This document shows, piece by piece, positions 9,032 through 20,499 of a stretch of DNA of 64,000 bases; the first letter of the stretch is position 1, and the number at the start of each line of letters is the position of its first letter. Where the stretch lies: positions 66,427,413-66,491,412 of the forward strand of contig OZ034967.1 in NCBI GenBank assembly GCA_964030785.1. Reading direction: 5' to 3'. Made by a program: the position numbers and the translations under genes. The notes below the pieces were generated by a model that saw only the letters and a program-made list of their open reading frames with translations, was not told where the DNA came from and did no database searches. This DNA comes from Siderastrea siderea (lineage: Eukaryota > Cnidaria > Anthozoa > Scleractinia > Rhizangiidae).

Positions 9032-12000
9032 TAATAATGGTAATAATGCAATTCTTTGTACAGATGGCCTATATCACGCAAGGTGGTTTTCAATAGGGCA
9101 CTGTGAAAATATAACACGATAAAATTTAACTGAAATACTAAAATGCTGATATTGAAATATTAGAGAAGAATTAAGAGCGATTAAACACCTAAGTTCTACT
9201 TAAAAGTTGAAGAAAATGGAAAGCTATTTTAAAATTTAAACCTATTATGTAACGATATTACAAAATTTAAAGTATTGATGCTCGCAAGTGGACTATCCAT
9301 TGTTTAACTTTGCATTCTGATTGAAGACTAGTTTCCGAACTTCCCGCCCGCTCTTTTGGCCCAGGTTAGACAAATTACAGGTCACCTTTCTGGGTTTTAG
9401 CCCTCAGTCCCGTTGTTTTTGGTTCTCAATTCGAGTTTTTTTTAGTTTGTAGGCCATTTGATAGTTTTCTATTGACTAGAAAAGATTTAACCTAAACTTT
9501 CAGGAAAGAGGACATTTTCAACTAGAAGTGTTAACCTGTCAACATGCGTCAAGGCCAAATTTTGCATCAATTTCACAAGGAAACTTTTTTCCTTTTTCTT
9601 TGTGTAACTCTGGTCTAACCTGGTCTAACATCAATACAATATCGCAGTTACTTCCATTTGAAAAGACGAAGAATTTTAAATCTTGAAACACAAATACCCA
9701 GCCGTAGTATACAACCTTGTATTAAATAATCTATTTTAGTTTGCCAGCAATATCGACATTTATTTTGAATTTTAGGCACAAAAGATGCGCGGTTTTTGAC
9801 GGATGGAATGATTTTCAACTGGTGTGTTGAGGCCCCCAGTACTTGCTGTTGGAGAGTGCAAACTATCGATCTTCTCGCAAAGAGCTTTACTCCTGAATAT
9901 CTTGATGAGGTCAAACCAAATATTCAGGTTTTCGAATGGTAAGTCGGCTTGTGTTGGATGCTTAGTACAATACACTGCTTTGACCCCCAACCCCCCCCCC
10001 CCCCCCCTCCTCTCCATTGCCGCCTTTACCGTCGATTTGCAACAAACCCATAACTTACTAGCCAAGATGACCGAAAGAGGGCGTTTGTTTTTTGAAGCAT
10101 TGACTACAATAGTCCTCCCAGCGCCGCTTTACCCGTGTAAAACGGGGACAGTTTACCTTGTCACGACATCAAGCGGAAAAACCGAAAACCTCAAAACCTG
10201 AAAGTTCCCCTAAAAAAAAGAACTTAATGAAACACGATTTATAAACCCTCTCCAGCTTAGCCATGCTATCACGTGAGGCAAAGAGAACACGCAGGATCGA
10301 CTCCCAGATTCACATGCGGGTGGATACTCGGGCAGCAACAAATTTCTTTCAGTTCATGAAAAAGTGAATGATAGAAAATACATGCACGTAGGCAAGGGAA
10401 AGATAATATTAATGATAGGGTAAAAACCCTAGAATGAAATGACAAGGCAAAGAAGACATCAATAACAGGAAATTTGGGTGTGCAAACGGTACACATCTCT
10501 AATTGCAAACGATCACAGATGATCGTTAAGGCAGTAACTACAAAACTGAAATCATAATGGCAATGCATTTTAGCGGTTTCCCTCGATGATTAACAACAAT
10601 GGCAAAGGAGTCGCCACTACTTATCTCTAAGATGACAATAATTCTGATCATCCAAGATATCTTAAGCTTGGTCTTAGTAGAATTCTCATCGCGTCACGCA
10701 CAACGAAAGGTCTTCATTTAACTGTCAATGTGCGCACTGGAGACAGTAGAATAGACCTAAAACGCTTGTCTGATTTCGTTCTAGGTTTGCCATTAAAACG
10801 GGTCACTCAGGCAGCTATAACTTGAAAGTATCCCTTCTTGACATCAACAAGAGAGACCTTCCAGGAAAGAACTTCTTCTACAGCGTACAGGTGCCACGTT
10901 TGAACACAGCATCCTCTTCTTTGCCTGAAATGTGGACATGGGACTGCCTGGGACACATATTTTCCAACTATCCTTCTGGTTTAAGGTTCATACGATTTGA
11001 GGACACCATGCAAAGCGGGACTTCGATTTCAAGGCCTTGCGTACCACACGTAGCGGGAGGGACAATAAGAGACCCTAGGAAACCGGGTGCGCAAAGTGAT
11101 GGAAAGGAATCCACTTTGCGACGCGTAACCTCCTTCCCATTGGCGACAGACATGTCAGGCTATTACGTTAAGGCGTTTGGAGCCACTGTGAAGATCTCTG
11201 AAAGGTGCGTTACATGTAGTCACTTCCTGATGCCAAATTATTCAATACATGTAAGTACTCGAGCCTTTTGACTCGTGAATTCAAACAATGTATTGGTTTC
11301 CATTTCCATCTTAACGCTGAAATGGTCTGTTTTGGTCGTGCTCTCATGTGGCAAAATATTGAAATTTGTATTGATTATCCTACAAGCCCTAAGAGTCCTT
11401 CTAGATTTCAGCATATCGATCGTAGCAGTTTGGATTTGGGTGCCGATAGCAACACCCTACTTGAATTTATATATTTATTTATATATTTATTTATTTATTT
11501 ACAGAACAAAAAGTTAAGGGTATTCTTTTGTTTTAGCATGTGAGCGTAACTTGTGCGTGGGTTGACCTAAAATTAGCCTGCGTAGAAAGCGTTTCCACAT
11601 TTTTCGCTTTTCGGCCGCCCGAAATTTTTCCCCTCGTCCTAATTTTCGCGCGGCCAAAACGCGAAAAATGCTTCGAAATTCTTAACAGGTGTACCAACGG
11701 TCGAGTTTATCTCTTGTTTCCACGTTTTATCATTCTTCTTTTCCCCCAAGCCTTAACTTGTCATAAAAGATCTGCATAGAAATACAGAAAGCCTGGTTCG
11801 CCACAAGCCTCCCTGTAGTTCAGTGGTTAGAGTATCCGAGTGGTGTACGTCATATCGTGGGTTCGAGGCACTCAAAATACATTACATTGCATTTCTATTT
11901 TTTCTAAATTTTCTTACGTTTTTCGATCTTTTTCTTCCATTAGTCAAGATGGCAAATCTCAATGTCGTCAGAACTACAGCAGGGAGTGTGAAGCTGGCGT

Positions 12001-12403
12001 TAACAAGCAAATAAACTTGGAATTAAATGCAAGCAACGTGTTCCTCTTGCTAAGTGCCATCTACGACGATGGTTTGGACGAGATCATGGCGAAACAGTCG
12101 GACAAATCAAGGAAGCATGTACAAAATTTCATGCACTACCAGAATGACCGAGGAGGGCACATCGAGGTGCAGAACATCAAGAAGCCAGAGTGCGACGGAT
12201 GGACGTCTTTACAGGCCTGTGATGCTGTCGCGAGGATGTCATCTGACATCTTTCAAGCCTTGATCGACTTGTACCTTGTAGCTAAGGAAAACCAAGACAG
12301 TCACATGGCAGAGTTCATAACTGCGTGTCTTATTACCAAGCGAAAAGGGTATGGTGATCTTACGGCTGAATTGAAAGTATGGGTTAAGGAACATGTTTAC
12401 TAA
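8821..12403 (+). CDS. FBA-domain / ferritin-like fusion gene (5' end not found)
   Basis: Exons 8821-8958, 9776-9938, 10785-11204 and 11944-12403; all junctions are GT-AG and keep frame. The first three encode an F-box-associated (FBA) domain as in FBXO2/6/44 and NCCRP1: NLLDNPNF, then TIDLLAKSFTPEYLDEVKP, VFEWFAIKTG, YNLKVSLLD, YPSGLRFIRFED and GYYVKAFGATVKI. An insertion of about 45 residues precedes the last strand, and the FBXO2 glycan-contact Tyr-Trp appears as Tyr-Val. No F-box was found. The donor AAAG|GTGCGT at 11205 leaves two bases that join in frame to the last exon, whose acceptor has a strong pyrimidine tract. That exon reads SQCRQNYSRECEAGVNKQIN and HYQNDRGGHIEVQNIKKPEC, clearly ferritin. 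Ferroxidase positions are mostly lost: Glu27 and His65 remain, Tyr34 is Phe, Glu62 Ser, Glu107 Ser, Gln141 Lys. Alternatives: an FBA gene ending at the stop at 11271 plus a separate ferritin pseudogene. No start codon or promoter was seen for a separate ferritin. Confidence 0.65.
8993..9047. repeat. (AAT)n microsatellite in FBA intron
   Basis: TAA/AAT triplet run, slightly interrupted at its 3' end, in the first detected intron of the FBA gene. Confidence 0.95.
11467..11501. repeat. (TTTA)n microsatellite
   Basis: Imperfect ATTT/TATA run in the intron between the FBA and ferritin exons. Confidence 0.9.
11806..11873 (+). repeat. tRNA-like head of a SINE (fragment)
   Basis: The stretch tagttcagtggttagagta is a Pol III A-box-like D-arm and gtgggttcgaggc a B-box-like T-arm, about 35 bases apart as in tRNAs. 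No acceptor stem closes and no SINE body follows clearly, so this is a fragment. It lies in the putative FBA-ferritin intron. Confidence 0.55.
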
Positions 12404-15147
12404 GCGCTGGGTTGCCAAGCTGATGACGTTAATGAGAACCTGATTTTTAATGACCCGTGATCGAGTATATTAACTTTGCAAATATTTAGAGGCTTTCAAA
12501 CAGTCACTTTTTAAAAACTGTCAAACGGTAGGTAAAGATAAAAAGGTTTCAGCCGACCGCGCTATGAAACTGTAGAGCTTTAATTTAAAACACCGTAGCA
12601 ACATACAATATCCAAATATGTGTCATATCGAATATTACCCTTTGTTCGTGTGTCGTGTGAAATTTTAACTTTGAAATTAAGGGGATGAGGACATTTTATA
12701 TTTTTAATGAACTTTAACTGAAAAACATATTTCAAAGCAGTCTGCAAGGTTGAACTTCTTTATTAGAAAGGAGTTAAGAAAAAAGATTAGTGACAGGAAA
12801 CTGCTGCTGGATAGTTTTCATTAGAATGGTATTTTAAAGCATTTTATCTACGTGCAGAGAGTCACAGAATAGAATCACAAGAGACGATGTTGAACTGTAT
12901 GAGTAAATGGTCTTTAAATACCCACCGCCAATCAAGGAAACACCGTTCTTACCTGACTACCTGACTAACTAGGAAGTATCTAGGCAATAAAAAATAGCAA
13001 ACGAATTTGTTATTACCCTAATGCCTTTTCTTTTTCCGGGGATTGGAATTCGTGAAAACGGTCCAAAGTTGATTTTATGAATTTTCAAGAGTAAAGTTTC
13101 TTTAACTTCGATGAGTCAAATTTTATCAGCTGTCATCACTGCCGCTTTCAGTTATCACCTACCTGAAGACTGCGCCGCACTTTTAGAGATAGTTTGTTTA
13201 ATATATGTCACATTTAGAACCACTCTCTTTTATCTGATTTTCCTTTTATCTGGTTTCGTTTGTTTACTGAAGAGAATTTTGTTCTAGAAAAGTTCCTTTT
13301 TGTTTTCAAAATATGTAATGTGTGTCTTTTCGAGTGAGAAGGTTATTTCAAAAATTACCACGGGATTGCTACCTTTTCGTGTTGTTTTACGTCTCCTTAA
13401 AGGAATCCAAGCGTTGATCTTTTCATCTCTGCAGTAACAAAACTGAAAAAATGCTTTATCGTGGAATTACAAGTGGCGAGCCCCAAATGACCACTTTGAG
13501 CAAGAAAATCGAATTAAAGAAAACTGAAAGCAATGAAAGACCAAAAGCAGGACAGGATGGAGAACATGCAAGTAGTATAAATACGTTTGTTTCTTTGTTT
13601 TTTGTTTGTTTCCCTCAGGTTTAATGTTAGGTTAAGCGAACATCTAAAAAAAAAAACCAAAAAAAGAAACTGAAACCTTCGCGAAAATTCATGGCATTAG
13701 AGTATCTTGCAATTTTGTTGAGAATGTTACGGAAAACATGACCTCATTTTTAATGTGTGTAGAAGTTCAACTTTCTTTGATTGTGGAAGAAGTGTAGAAG
13801 AAATCTTTACAGTAAGTAGAAGGGACTTTCAATCCCGTGTCAATAAAGGGTCAGTCTTCTCTTTTCCTAGGAAGTATCTAGACAAGAAAAGCTGACAATC
13901 AGAGAACTTTGTTTGGTTGTTTTGTAGGAAACTCTTGTCAAGTCCTTTGATCCGTTGATCCGAGGTGAAGGACCCCAAGTAAAATTGACGTTAATTTGTG
14001 TTTTGTTACGATTTTTAAGCCTATATATAAATCTAGAAAGAACACAGTTCAACTTATCTAGGAAAGTTTTAAAATCGCTACCTACGATCGAACCTGGCTC
14101 AACGGACACCTCAGTCATTGGGCACCCCTTAGTTTGCTCGGCCCGAAAGAGAACAAAACGCATAAACTCTTAACTCTGTGCTACGTAGCCCTCCACAATA
14201 CGGACTCTCATTCCTGGTGGATTTAAAGAGGTTCGAATGTATCTTTCAGGGGTCACCCCTGTCACTCATATCGTATAGTCGAAATCTCTCCCAACTCCGG
14301 GCCCCACATGAACAAACAGGCCCAGAGTTCGCAAAAGTAGCATGAAACGAAAACACTTCACTTGCATTTTAGGTAAATCAAGTCCAATAAAATAACGTGA
14401 ATTATTTTTTCCTGTCGCTTAAACTGTAGCCTAAATTTCAGCCATCTAGACACTCTCAGTTGTAAGCGAAAAAAGGAGACGGCTGGAATTAAGGCTATTT
14501 GAATTGCATTCGACATACCCCAAAAATTTGGATTGGCCGAAACAAACCCTGTACCTTGAACATTGATTAAATTTGGTATTGTGTACTGCTTCTAGCCTCC
14601 AATGCAGACATTCTTTGGATTGCATTAATAAAGTGATGACCAAATGATTAATAAATAATGATGTTTGTCTGGAAGAACGACGTTTATAGCGTTAACGAAT
14701 ATTTTGAACAATTCCAAAGTCCCATCCTGAACTACAAACATATCTTGTTTTTTTCAATCTGTTTTTTTTTAGGATGGATATAACAATACAACCAATATAT
14801 ATCTCTTTTTAATTTTTTTTTCGCAGCGGATAAGCGAAGGAACATGTATCAGCCAAATAATAAATGATAAATTCAAAGAGAACGAGTTTCATTCTCAAAC
14901 ACTTATATTTTACAAAAGTAAATTCCACCGTTAAAATATATGGTTTTTCATAAACATGTACAAGTATCGACATTTCTTGAATATTCAAAAGACAGGTTAT
15001 AAATACATTCCTTATATCTCAATCAATCTGCAAACTCGTGCAATATTTATACATAACAGGTTATGTCGGTAACATTAATCGGCTATATCACTCTCGTAGA
15101 AAAGTCGAGTCATGTTATATATCAAACCTATATCAACTCCTGATTAG
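12404..15147. other. Intergenic, 2.7 kb without a supported gene
   Basis: AT-rich. The words ggaagtatctag(g/a)ca recur at ~12972 and ~13870, a hint of a dispersed repeat. Weak open frames at 13867-14173 on both strands look non-coding. The segment left of 15147 probably holds the 3' UTR of the ankyrin gene on the minus strand. Confidence 0.4.
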
Positions 15148-15615
15148 TCAAACTTCAGTTTTTCTTTTCGAGTGTTTTTCATAGCATGCCAGCAAAACAT
15201 GTCTAATCTCGTCATCTTCGACGAATGCTAATGGCGAGTCGCCATCGTTATTCTTCACGTAAATATCGCCTCCACACATAATCAAATACTTCACTATATC
15301 CAGATATCCCTTCGCCATAGCATAGTGCATGGCCGTCCAACCATCTTCATCTCTTTTTCCCACCTCTGCTCCGAGTTCAACGAGAATCCTGCAGCATTTC
15401 ATACTTCCCACAAACGCTGCCGTGCTTAAGGCAGTATGGCCGTATTCGTTGAAGCAATTCACGTCAACTTCATTCTCGCTATTCACGATCATTTCAAGTT
15501 CTTCCGATGTGTCTTGACCCGGCACTGTTTCCCGTATGATCAAATCTTCAGGGAATCGTATTACATTTGCTTTGCTTTTTTCAATATTATTCTTGACAGT
15601 TCCATTGTTTGACAT
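15148..15615 (-). CDS. Small ankyrin-repeat protein, PPP1R27-like
   Basis: An intronless 155-residue frame. Residues 1-55 include NVIRFPEDLI (17-26), which aligns with the VRFPND segment near the N-terminus of vertebrate PPP1R27 (a 154-residue protein-phosphatase-1 inhibitory subunit, also called dysferlin-interacting protein). The basic residue normally preceding an RVxF PP1-docking motif is not present, so docking is uncertain. Two full ankyrin repeats follow: GHTALSTAAFVGSMKCCRIL (59-78) and GWTAMHYAMAKGYLDIVKYL (92-111), then a partial third with NNDGDSPLAF, matching the DDGDLPSD position of PPP1R27. The C-terminus is Lys/Arg-rich. Size, position of the repeats and the aligned N-terminal motif make this family the best guess; a generic ankyrin protein is the alternative. 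The sense strand shows no competing frame of this quality. Confidence 0.75.
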   Translation of the reverse strand: MSNNGTVKNNIEKSKANVIRFPEDLIIRETVPGQDTSEELEMIVNSENEVDVNCFNEYGHTALSTAAFVGSMKCCRILVELGAEVGKRDEDGWTAMHYAMAKGYLDIVKYLIMCGGDIYVKNNDGDSPLAFVEDDEIRHVLLACYEKHSKRKTEV

Positions 15616-16545
15616 GCTGTCTGTTTGTAGTTGCGCGCTATCCTTGCCTTCTCTAATAGCTCAAAAGTGAAGTGTACTTTCCAGACCTCTAACACCGCTG
15701 AAAGCGATGTTCTTGTTCAAAGAAACTCTTTCACAACTTCTAGATGACAGTTCAAAACATCTCAAAAGTTTCCTCTTTACAACAATCTTGCACAAGACGA
15801 AATGTCAAAGCCAAGTTGAGTTCCCCTCTCGGTGAGCTCGCTGGCACGAACTAAAGTAGCGACTATTTGTTTACGAGTCGTTGTAGACCACTATAATTAA
15901 CCATTCATTGTAGTTTGTCAAACGTGAAAGCGCTAGAGCTAATTACTCATGAGTTTCTTTGTTCTTCTGTTTACACCACCGTCTCCTATATTAAAATTCT
16001 ATGATCAATTGTAATTGAAGTGGAACTTTTACCGCTCCAATGTTTGTTTGGTTCAACTCAATGTACTCCCTTGGATTTGTAGTTGGCATTGAAAATTCCC
16101 GTCGCTGAGAGTTAGTATTTGCAGGCAACTGTTCTCGCAAATAATCCTATTTCCTGAATTTGTGCTGTGTTTTGTATCGGTATTGATACAAAGGGTAGTG
16201 CTTGTTTTAAAATATTCAGTGGAGAATCGGACAAGCCGGCGTCAGAAAGCGTCAAACAAAACGAGAACTGAAAAGCGGATATTGCCTTGATCAAGATAAG
16301 TATATTGCCATTCACATGGTAAAATGACACATTTCTACAACTCTAGATTCTAACAAAATGCGACGGAGTACGGCACATTTGAACAACTATCAGCTTCTTT
16401 TAGTGAATACCATGTTGCAATCTCTTTTTTCAGTGAAAATTTCCGGCAATTCTAGTTTTCTTTTTAAGATCTGTGTTTGATCTCCAAAATACGGCCGATT
16501 TCACTTTTTTCTCTATATTTCACTGATAGCTAAGGGAAGATACTT
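15616..16545. other. Upstream region of the ankyrin gene and intergenic DNA
   Basis: Presumed 5' UTR and promoter of the minus-strand ankyrin gene nearest 15616. No TATA or other motif was convincing. The remainder shows nothing recognisable. Confidence 0.4.
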
Positions 16546-16549
16546 TTTT

Positions 16550-17730
16550 TCTTGGGGGGGGGGGGGGGGCTGAGGCCTCAGAGGGGAGGGTCATCAGTGA
16601 AAGTGAGCACCAAAAGGGGAGGGCCATACCTCATGTGAGCTTTTCAAGGGAGGGTCACACATCTTTTGCAGAATTTTTTAATGAGAATTTTTGTGATGTT
16701 GCTTTCCATTTTTCTTACAGATTAAGTTTTTCTTTTCACTTACTTTGATTTAATTTGGTGTTTTATTATAGGTAGTAGGTTACATTTCTACATGTATATT
16801 ATGCCATGGCACATAGTTTTTCTCTGAGGACTCGTGTCCTTTTCCGTCCGTATCGAGGAGTACTTGACTCAGGTATCGTTTCTTCAGCTTCTTGCTGTTG
16901 GCTATCCGCTGCCTGATCTCCTGAGTCGTTTAGTTCTGAAGAGTTACTAGTAGATCCAACAATGCGCTCTACGCTGTCAGAAATGTAGGAAATATTTGTT
17001 TTTGAGAGGCAGATTTCGCATGCTGAACAAATAAACCTTTCTGTCAAAATAACCAACAGCAATGCTGGCTAATCGGAGAAAGAAGCGTGTGTATTTTCCC
17101 TTAGATATTTTATGTTCAAAACCTTTATAATACTCAAATACTTCCATATTCAAACTTCAGCTATACAACGTAAATATCCCACACTGATTGTTCGCATTTC
17201 CCTTGTTTCAGCGCGCACACATTCAATATCGAGATATATTCATATTCAAACACTTTGCATTCACAAGCAAAACGTTCTGAGGTTTCAACAGCATGGAACA
17301 TACCATGTAGTAGTGAGGGGAGGGTCGCACTTTTGTCAGTCACCTAAAGGTGGGGGGTAAGGAGTTTTGGTATTAAAACGCAAGGGAGGACCAGCACTTT
17401 TTTGGGAAAAAAAATTATTAAAATTCTCCAGCCCTCCCCCCCTCCCCCCCCCAAGAAAAACGTACCTTCCCTAACCAAATAATGGTGCCTTTTCAGTAGT
17501 TGTAAGAAACACTCTTTCGGTCGAAAAAGGTACGTTTCTATATTTTTTAAGGAAATAACATGGGTTATTTGAGTCTCTCCGCCACCAAATAGAAGTCGAA
17601 ATTTGGTACCTTTTTTCAATGCGTCTGCCAACAATTGCAAGTAAAAATTTAGTACCTTTTTTGGAAAAAGTTTTTTTAAAAGCAGACAACTGTCGCGTCA
17701 CGCCCCCAGGTGACGCCATAGACAGACATG
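16550..17730. mobile_element. Transposon-derived region, G-rich 'agggagggtca' family
   Basis: A 15-G run near 16555-16569 is followed by repeated gggagggtca and agggagggtc words; related words (gagggtcgcac, ggtacctttttt, gtacctttttt) recur at 17320-17690. A minus-strand frame at 16799-17062 encodes 87 residues with a Ser/Gln/Glu-rich tail ending in RYGRKRTRVLREKLCAM; it has two CxxC-like cysteines but matches nothing I know. I read the whole as remnants of one or more elements, boundaries uncertain. Confidence 0.4.
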
Positions 17731-18726
17731 TCTTCTTTAAGTCATTTGCCGGGGTCCTTCGCTAAAATCCCTGGCAGAAAATGCCTTAACATGAGCCTAC
17801 TGCGGATCTGTGAAAAGAGTGATCCGGCACTATGGGGAGGTGTATCGTTTACACTGGTGTTAGACTGACTGGTTTCCGATTACACGTTCCACGAGACAAA
17901 CATTTTTCTTGTTTTCCGTTACAATACGGCTTTTCCACTGTGTAAACGATCATGGTTTGAGCTTTTTTCGGTTTTATATTTCACCTTGTGCGAGATCCAA
18001 ACAATCCGAATAAACTGCATTTGTAAACAGATTGACTTTTTTAACCGGTTTCTGAGCTTCAGACTAGGCCATCGGGAGGAGGGGCTAAAAAATAAACAAG
18101 CAAGTTATTTCAGTTACAAAGAAACATATTCCTTCAGTTTTTGGCAGTAGCAGGATCAGTTCGACCGACAAACTGAAATTACCAAAGTGTTAGGTGCAGG
18201 TTGTGATCAGCCAAGAGCTCGAATCCCCTTCCAGCTCCCTTCCTCCCCAGAATTCCATTTACTTTGGATTCGCTTATCAATAGTTTGTGTCATTTGCTAA
18301 CGTTTATCCCTACCTCAAGAAAGTTCCGCTCCATAACAACATTAAAATCACGAGCAAGACATAATATGCCATGGTTTTTCACACGATGGATTTCTGCGGA
18401 TAAGGCTGTCTTTTTAAAAGTGGTTTTAGCCAAGAAGATCCACTCACCTGTTATAGATCCACTCACCTGCGGCTCGTGGATCTACAACACTTTGACAATG
18501 TTATGACGAAATTTATCATCAATAAGAGGACAGACGCATAAAAAACTGACGTTAATTTGTTAATTCGAGTGGTGAAAACAATCTTTTACGAACGAGCGAA
18601 GCGAGTTCGTAAAAGACTGTTTTCAATACGAGAAAATAAAATTCATATCTTCAAAGCCACCGTGTAGTTTTCTTTTTATTATAGGGACAAAAACAAACAA
18701 ACTACAATCAAATTAGCAAGACTTAC

Positions 18727-19113
18727 CGCCAAGATGAATTTCATGAGGATTTTCTGCAGGTCAGGGAAAGACATCTGTGTGATGTCTCGTCTCTCTTGAA
18801 TGGTATCCAGATATTCTCTGAAGATTCTAACATCGTATTCTGTTTTCTTTGCGGTATTTTTATTTTCATTTTCTTTAGAAAACTTAACTAAATCGTCATC
18901 TGTAATGTCAACAATACAACAAACTGTCGAGAAGCCACCGTTGCGACCAACAGACAAAAAGGAGCAAGCGGCAAAAGGCGGGAACCAAAGCGCGCGCGCA
19001 CATCCGGGACCTTTGATACATAACGTTTTCCATATTTCACGGAATGAAAATATGGAAAATACGAGTGTTTTTGTTCCGGTAAAACACTGATGTCCATATA
19101 AAAAAACCTTCAA
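18727..19113 (-). CDS. Partial: exon of a ZMYM2/KIAA1958-like (Crypton-derived) protein
   Basis: The minus strand from about 18915 to 18727 reads VDITDDDLVKFSKENENKN, TAKKTEYDVRIFREYL and MSFPDLQKILMKFILA, then a consensus donor (GCG|GTAAGT) at 18726. This is the N-terminal helical core-binding-like segment shared by ZMYM2/3/4, QRICH1 and KIAA1958-type proteins, which derive from Crypton tyrosine recombinases (family knowledge). The catalytic recombinase part would be in later exons; none is visible to the left down to 15.6 kb. The 5' part of the open frame, before about 18915, is poorly conserved and may be UTR. So this is an isolated first coding exon, probably a dead gene fragment or transposon remnant. 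Confidence 0.55.
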
Positions 19114-19170
19114 ATCATATTACCAGTACAGGGAACTTTCCGTACAAAAATACTGCTACGTCAACCATAA

Positions 19171-19270
19171 ATATTAATGTGCCAACCAACGATCTATTCG
19201 CTGTTGAAACAAGAAGTTATCTTCTTATAGTGGTTGGCACATTTGAATATCAAAAAGAATGTTTGTAAAC
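19171..19270. repeat. Short repeat with gtgccaacc / ggttggcac arms (copy 1)
   Basis: The segment starts atattaatgtgccaacca and ends ggttggcacatttgaatatc; the arms are inverted repeats. A second copy with the same order of words is at 28938-29034. Confidence 0.75.
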
Positions 19271-19444
19271 AGTTGTCTTCCCTATTTACAAACTTCCGTT
19301 GGAGGGCCGTAAACGTTAGCGCGATCGGGGGTTAAAAAAAGCCGCACAGCTCAGTAGAAGCTGAACGCGTATGCCCCCGCACGATTCAACATTTTCTTCC
19401 CACATAACCTCTGAAGTTAAACTTCAAACTGAACAAATTAAATG

Positions 19445-19866
19445 GTTTTGGAAATCTAGCGGAAATGTGGTCCTAATACACTCTGAATAGACAATCAACG
19501 TACAGTGTTAGATTGGTCGTATATTGCAAAGGAAGCCACAAATTAAAGTTGCATGTTTTCTAGCTATTCATTCTGGCAGACTCAAGATTTCCCAGTTTCA
19601 GACGCTTTCATCGGTCCGTAATCAATTACGTCAAGATTTGTGGGTTATCTACGTTCGCGCCAATCGCCATTTTAGTCCGCTTTGTACATAAGTCATATAA
19701 GAAAATATGAAAAATATCCTACGGAGGGCTATTGAGAATATTGATAGACAATAATAGCAACTAAAGTTAAAATAAATTTCGTTTTGGAAATCTTGTGGAA
19801 TTGTGCCTCTTATACTCTTTGAGCAGACAATAAACGTACAGTGTTAGATTGGTCGTATGTTGCAAT
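19445..19866. repeat. Pair of direct repeats, ~85 bp each
   Basis: 19445-19529 and 19782-19866 share gttttggaaatct, a ctct(g/t)gagagac-like block and cgtacagtgttagattggtc in the same order. The period is about 337 bases. Confidence 0.7.
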
Positions 19867-20499
19867 TTTGATAGACTGCATGACTTGGCTCTCGGACATG
19901 GCATTTCCACTAAGTTAAAAACTTCATTAATTATGTCGGCATAGTTGTACACTTAATGCAAATAAAGCATCTTGTTTTGGTTGATTGTTTCAACAATCAT
20001 AATTACAGAGCGTTTGCTAACAACTGTGCCAAATTATTTTTTTGGAGTCCACTGCGTTCTTAAATTTGTCTTATGAATTGTTATGGTTTGGTTCTATTAA
20101 GCTCTATAATTACTTTGCAAAGCACGTACGCGACCTAACCAGTCAGAGAGCAGATACTTTTATCTTAGCCAATCAGATCGAAGACCAGACCTACATGTAA
20201 CAGTAATATTACCAGTGCTCAATGTATGTCAACGTGAGCACCTGTTAAGTAAGTTCGCTGTCCCGTTGGTTTATGCATAAATTTATGTATTTTCAAATTA
20301 TCATGGACAGGTCTTCTTGGCTAAAACCACTTTTAAAAAGTCAGCCTTATCCGCAGAAATCCATCGTGTGAAAAACCATGGCATGTTATGTCTTGCTCGT
20401 GATTTTAATGTTGTTATGGAGCGGAACTTTCTTGAGGTAGGGATAAACGTTAGCAAATGACACAAACTATTGATAAGCGAATCCAAAGTAAATGGAATT

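Larger units (their letters stand above)
18251..20499. mobile_element. 2.25-kb element flanked by 187-bp inverted arms
   Basis: 18251-18437 and the complement of 20313-20499 are almost identical (one change seen is gctgtc versus gctgac). Between them lie a Crypton-family-like exon (18727-19113, minus), a hairpin at 18583-18615 (cttttacgaac...gttcgtaaaag), a 19171-19270 repeat and two direct repeats. The arms could be the terminal repeats of one mobile unit, or two opposite insertions of another repeat around unrelated DNA. Confidence 0.55.

Noticed and set aside
10785..11271. FBA exon as a terminal exon ending at the stop codon at 11271
   Set aside because: The last 22 codons after GATVKISE show no similarity to the FBA end, and a donor at 11205 leads in phase to the ferritin exon. 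Kept as the main alternative rather than the primary model.
14085..14125. tRNA-like B box on the minus strand (ggttcgatcg)
   Set aside because: No A box at proper distance and no acceptor stem.
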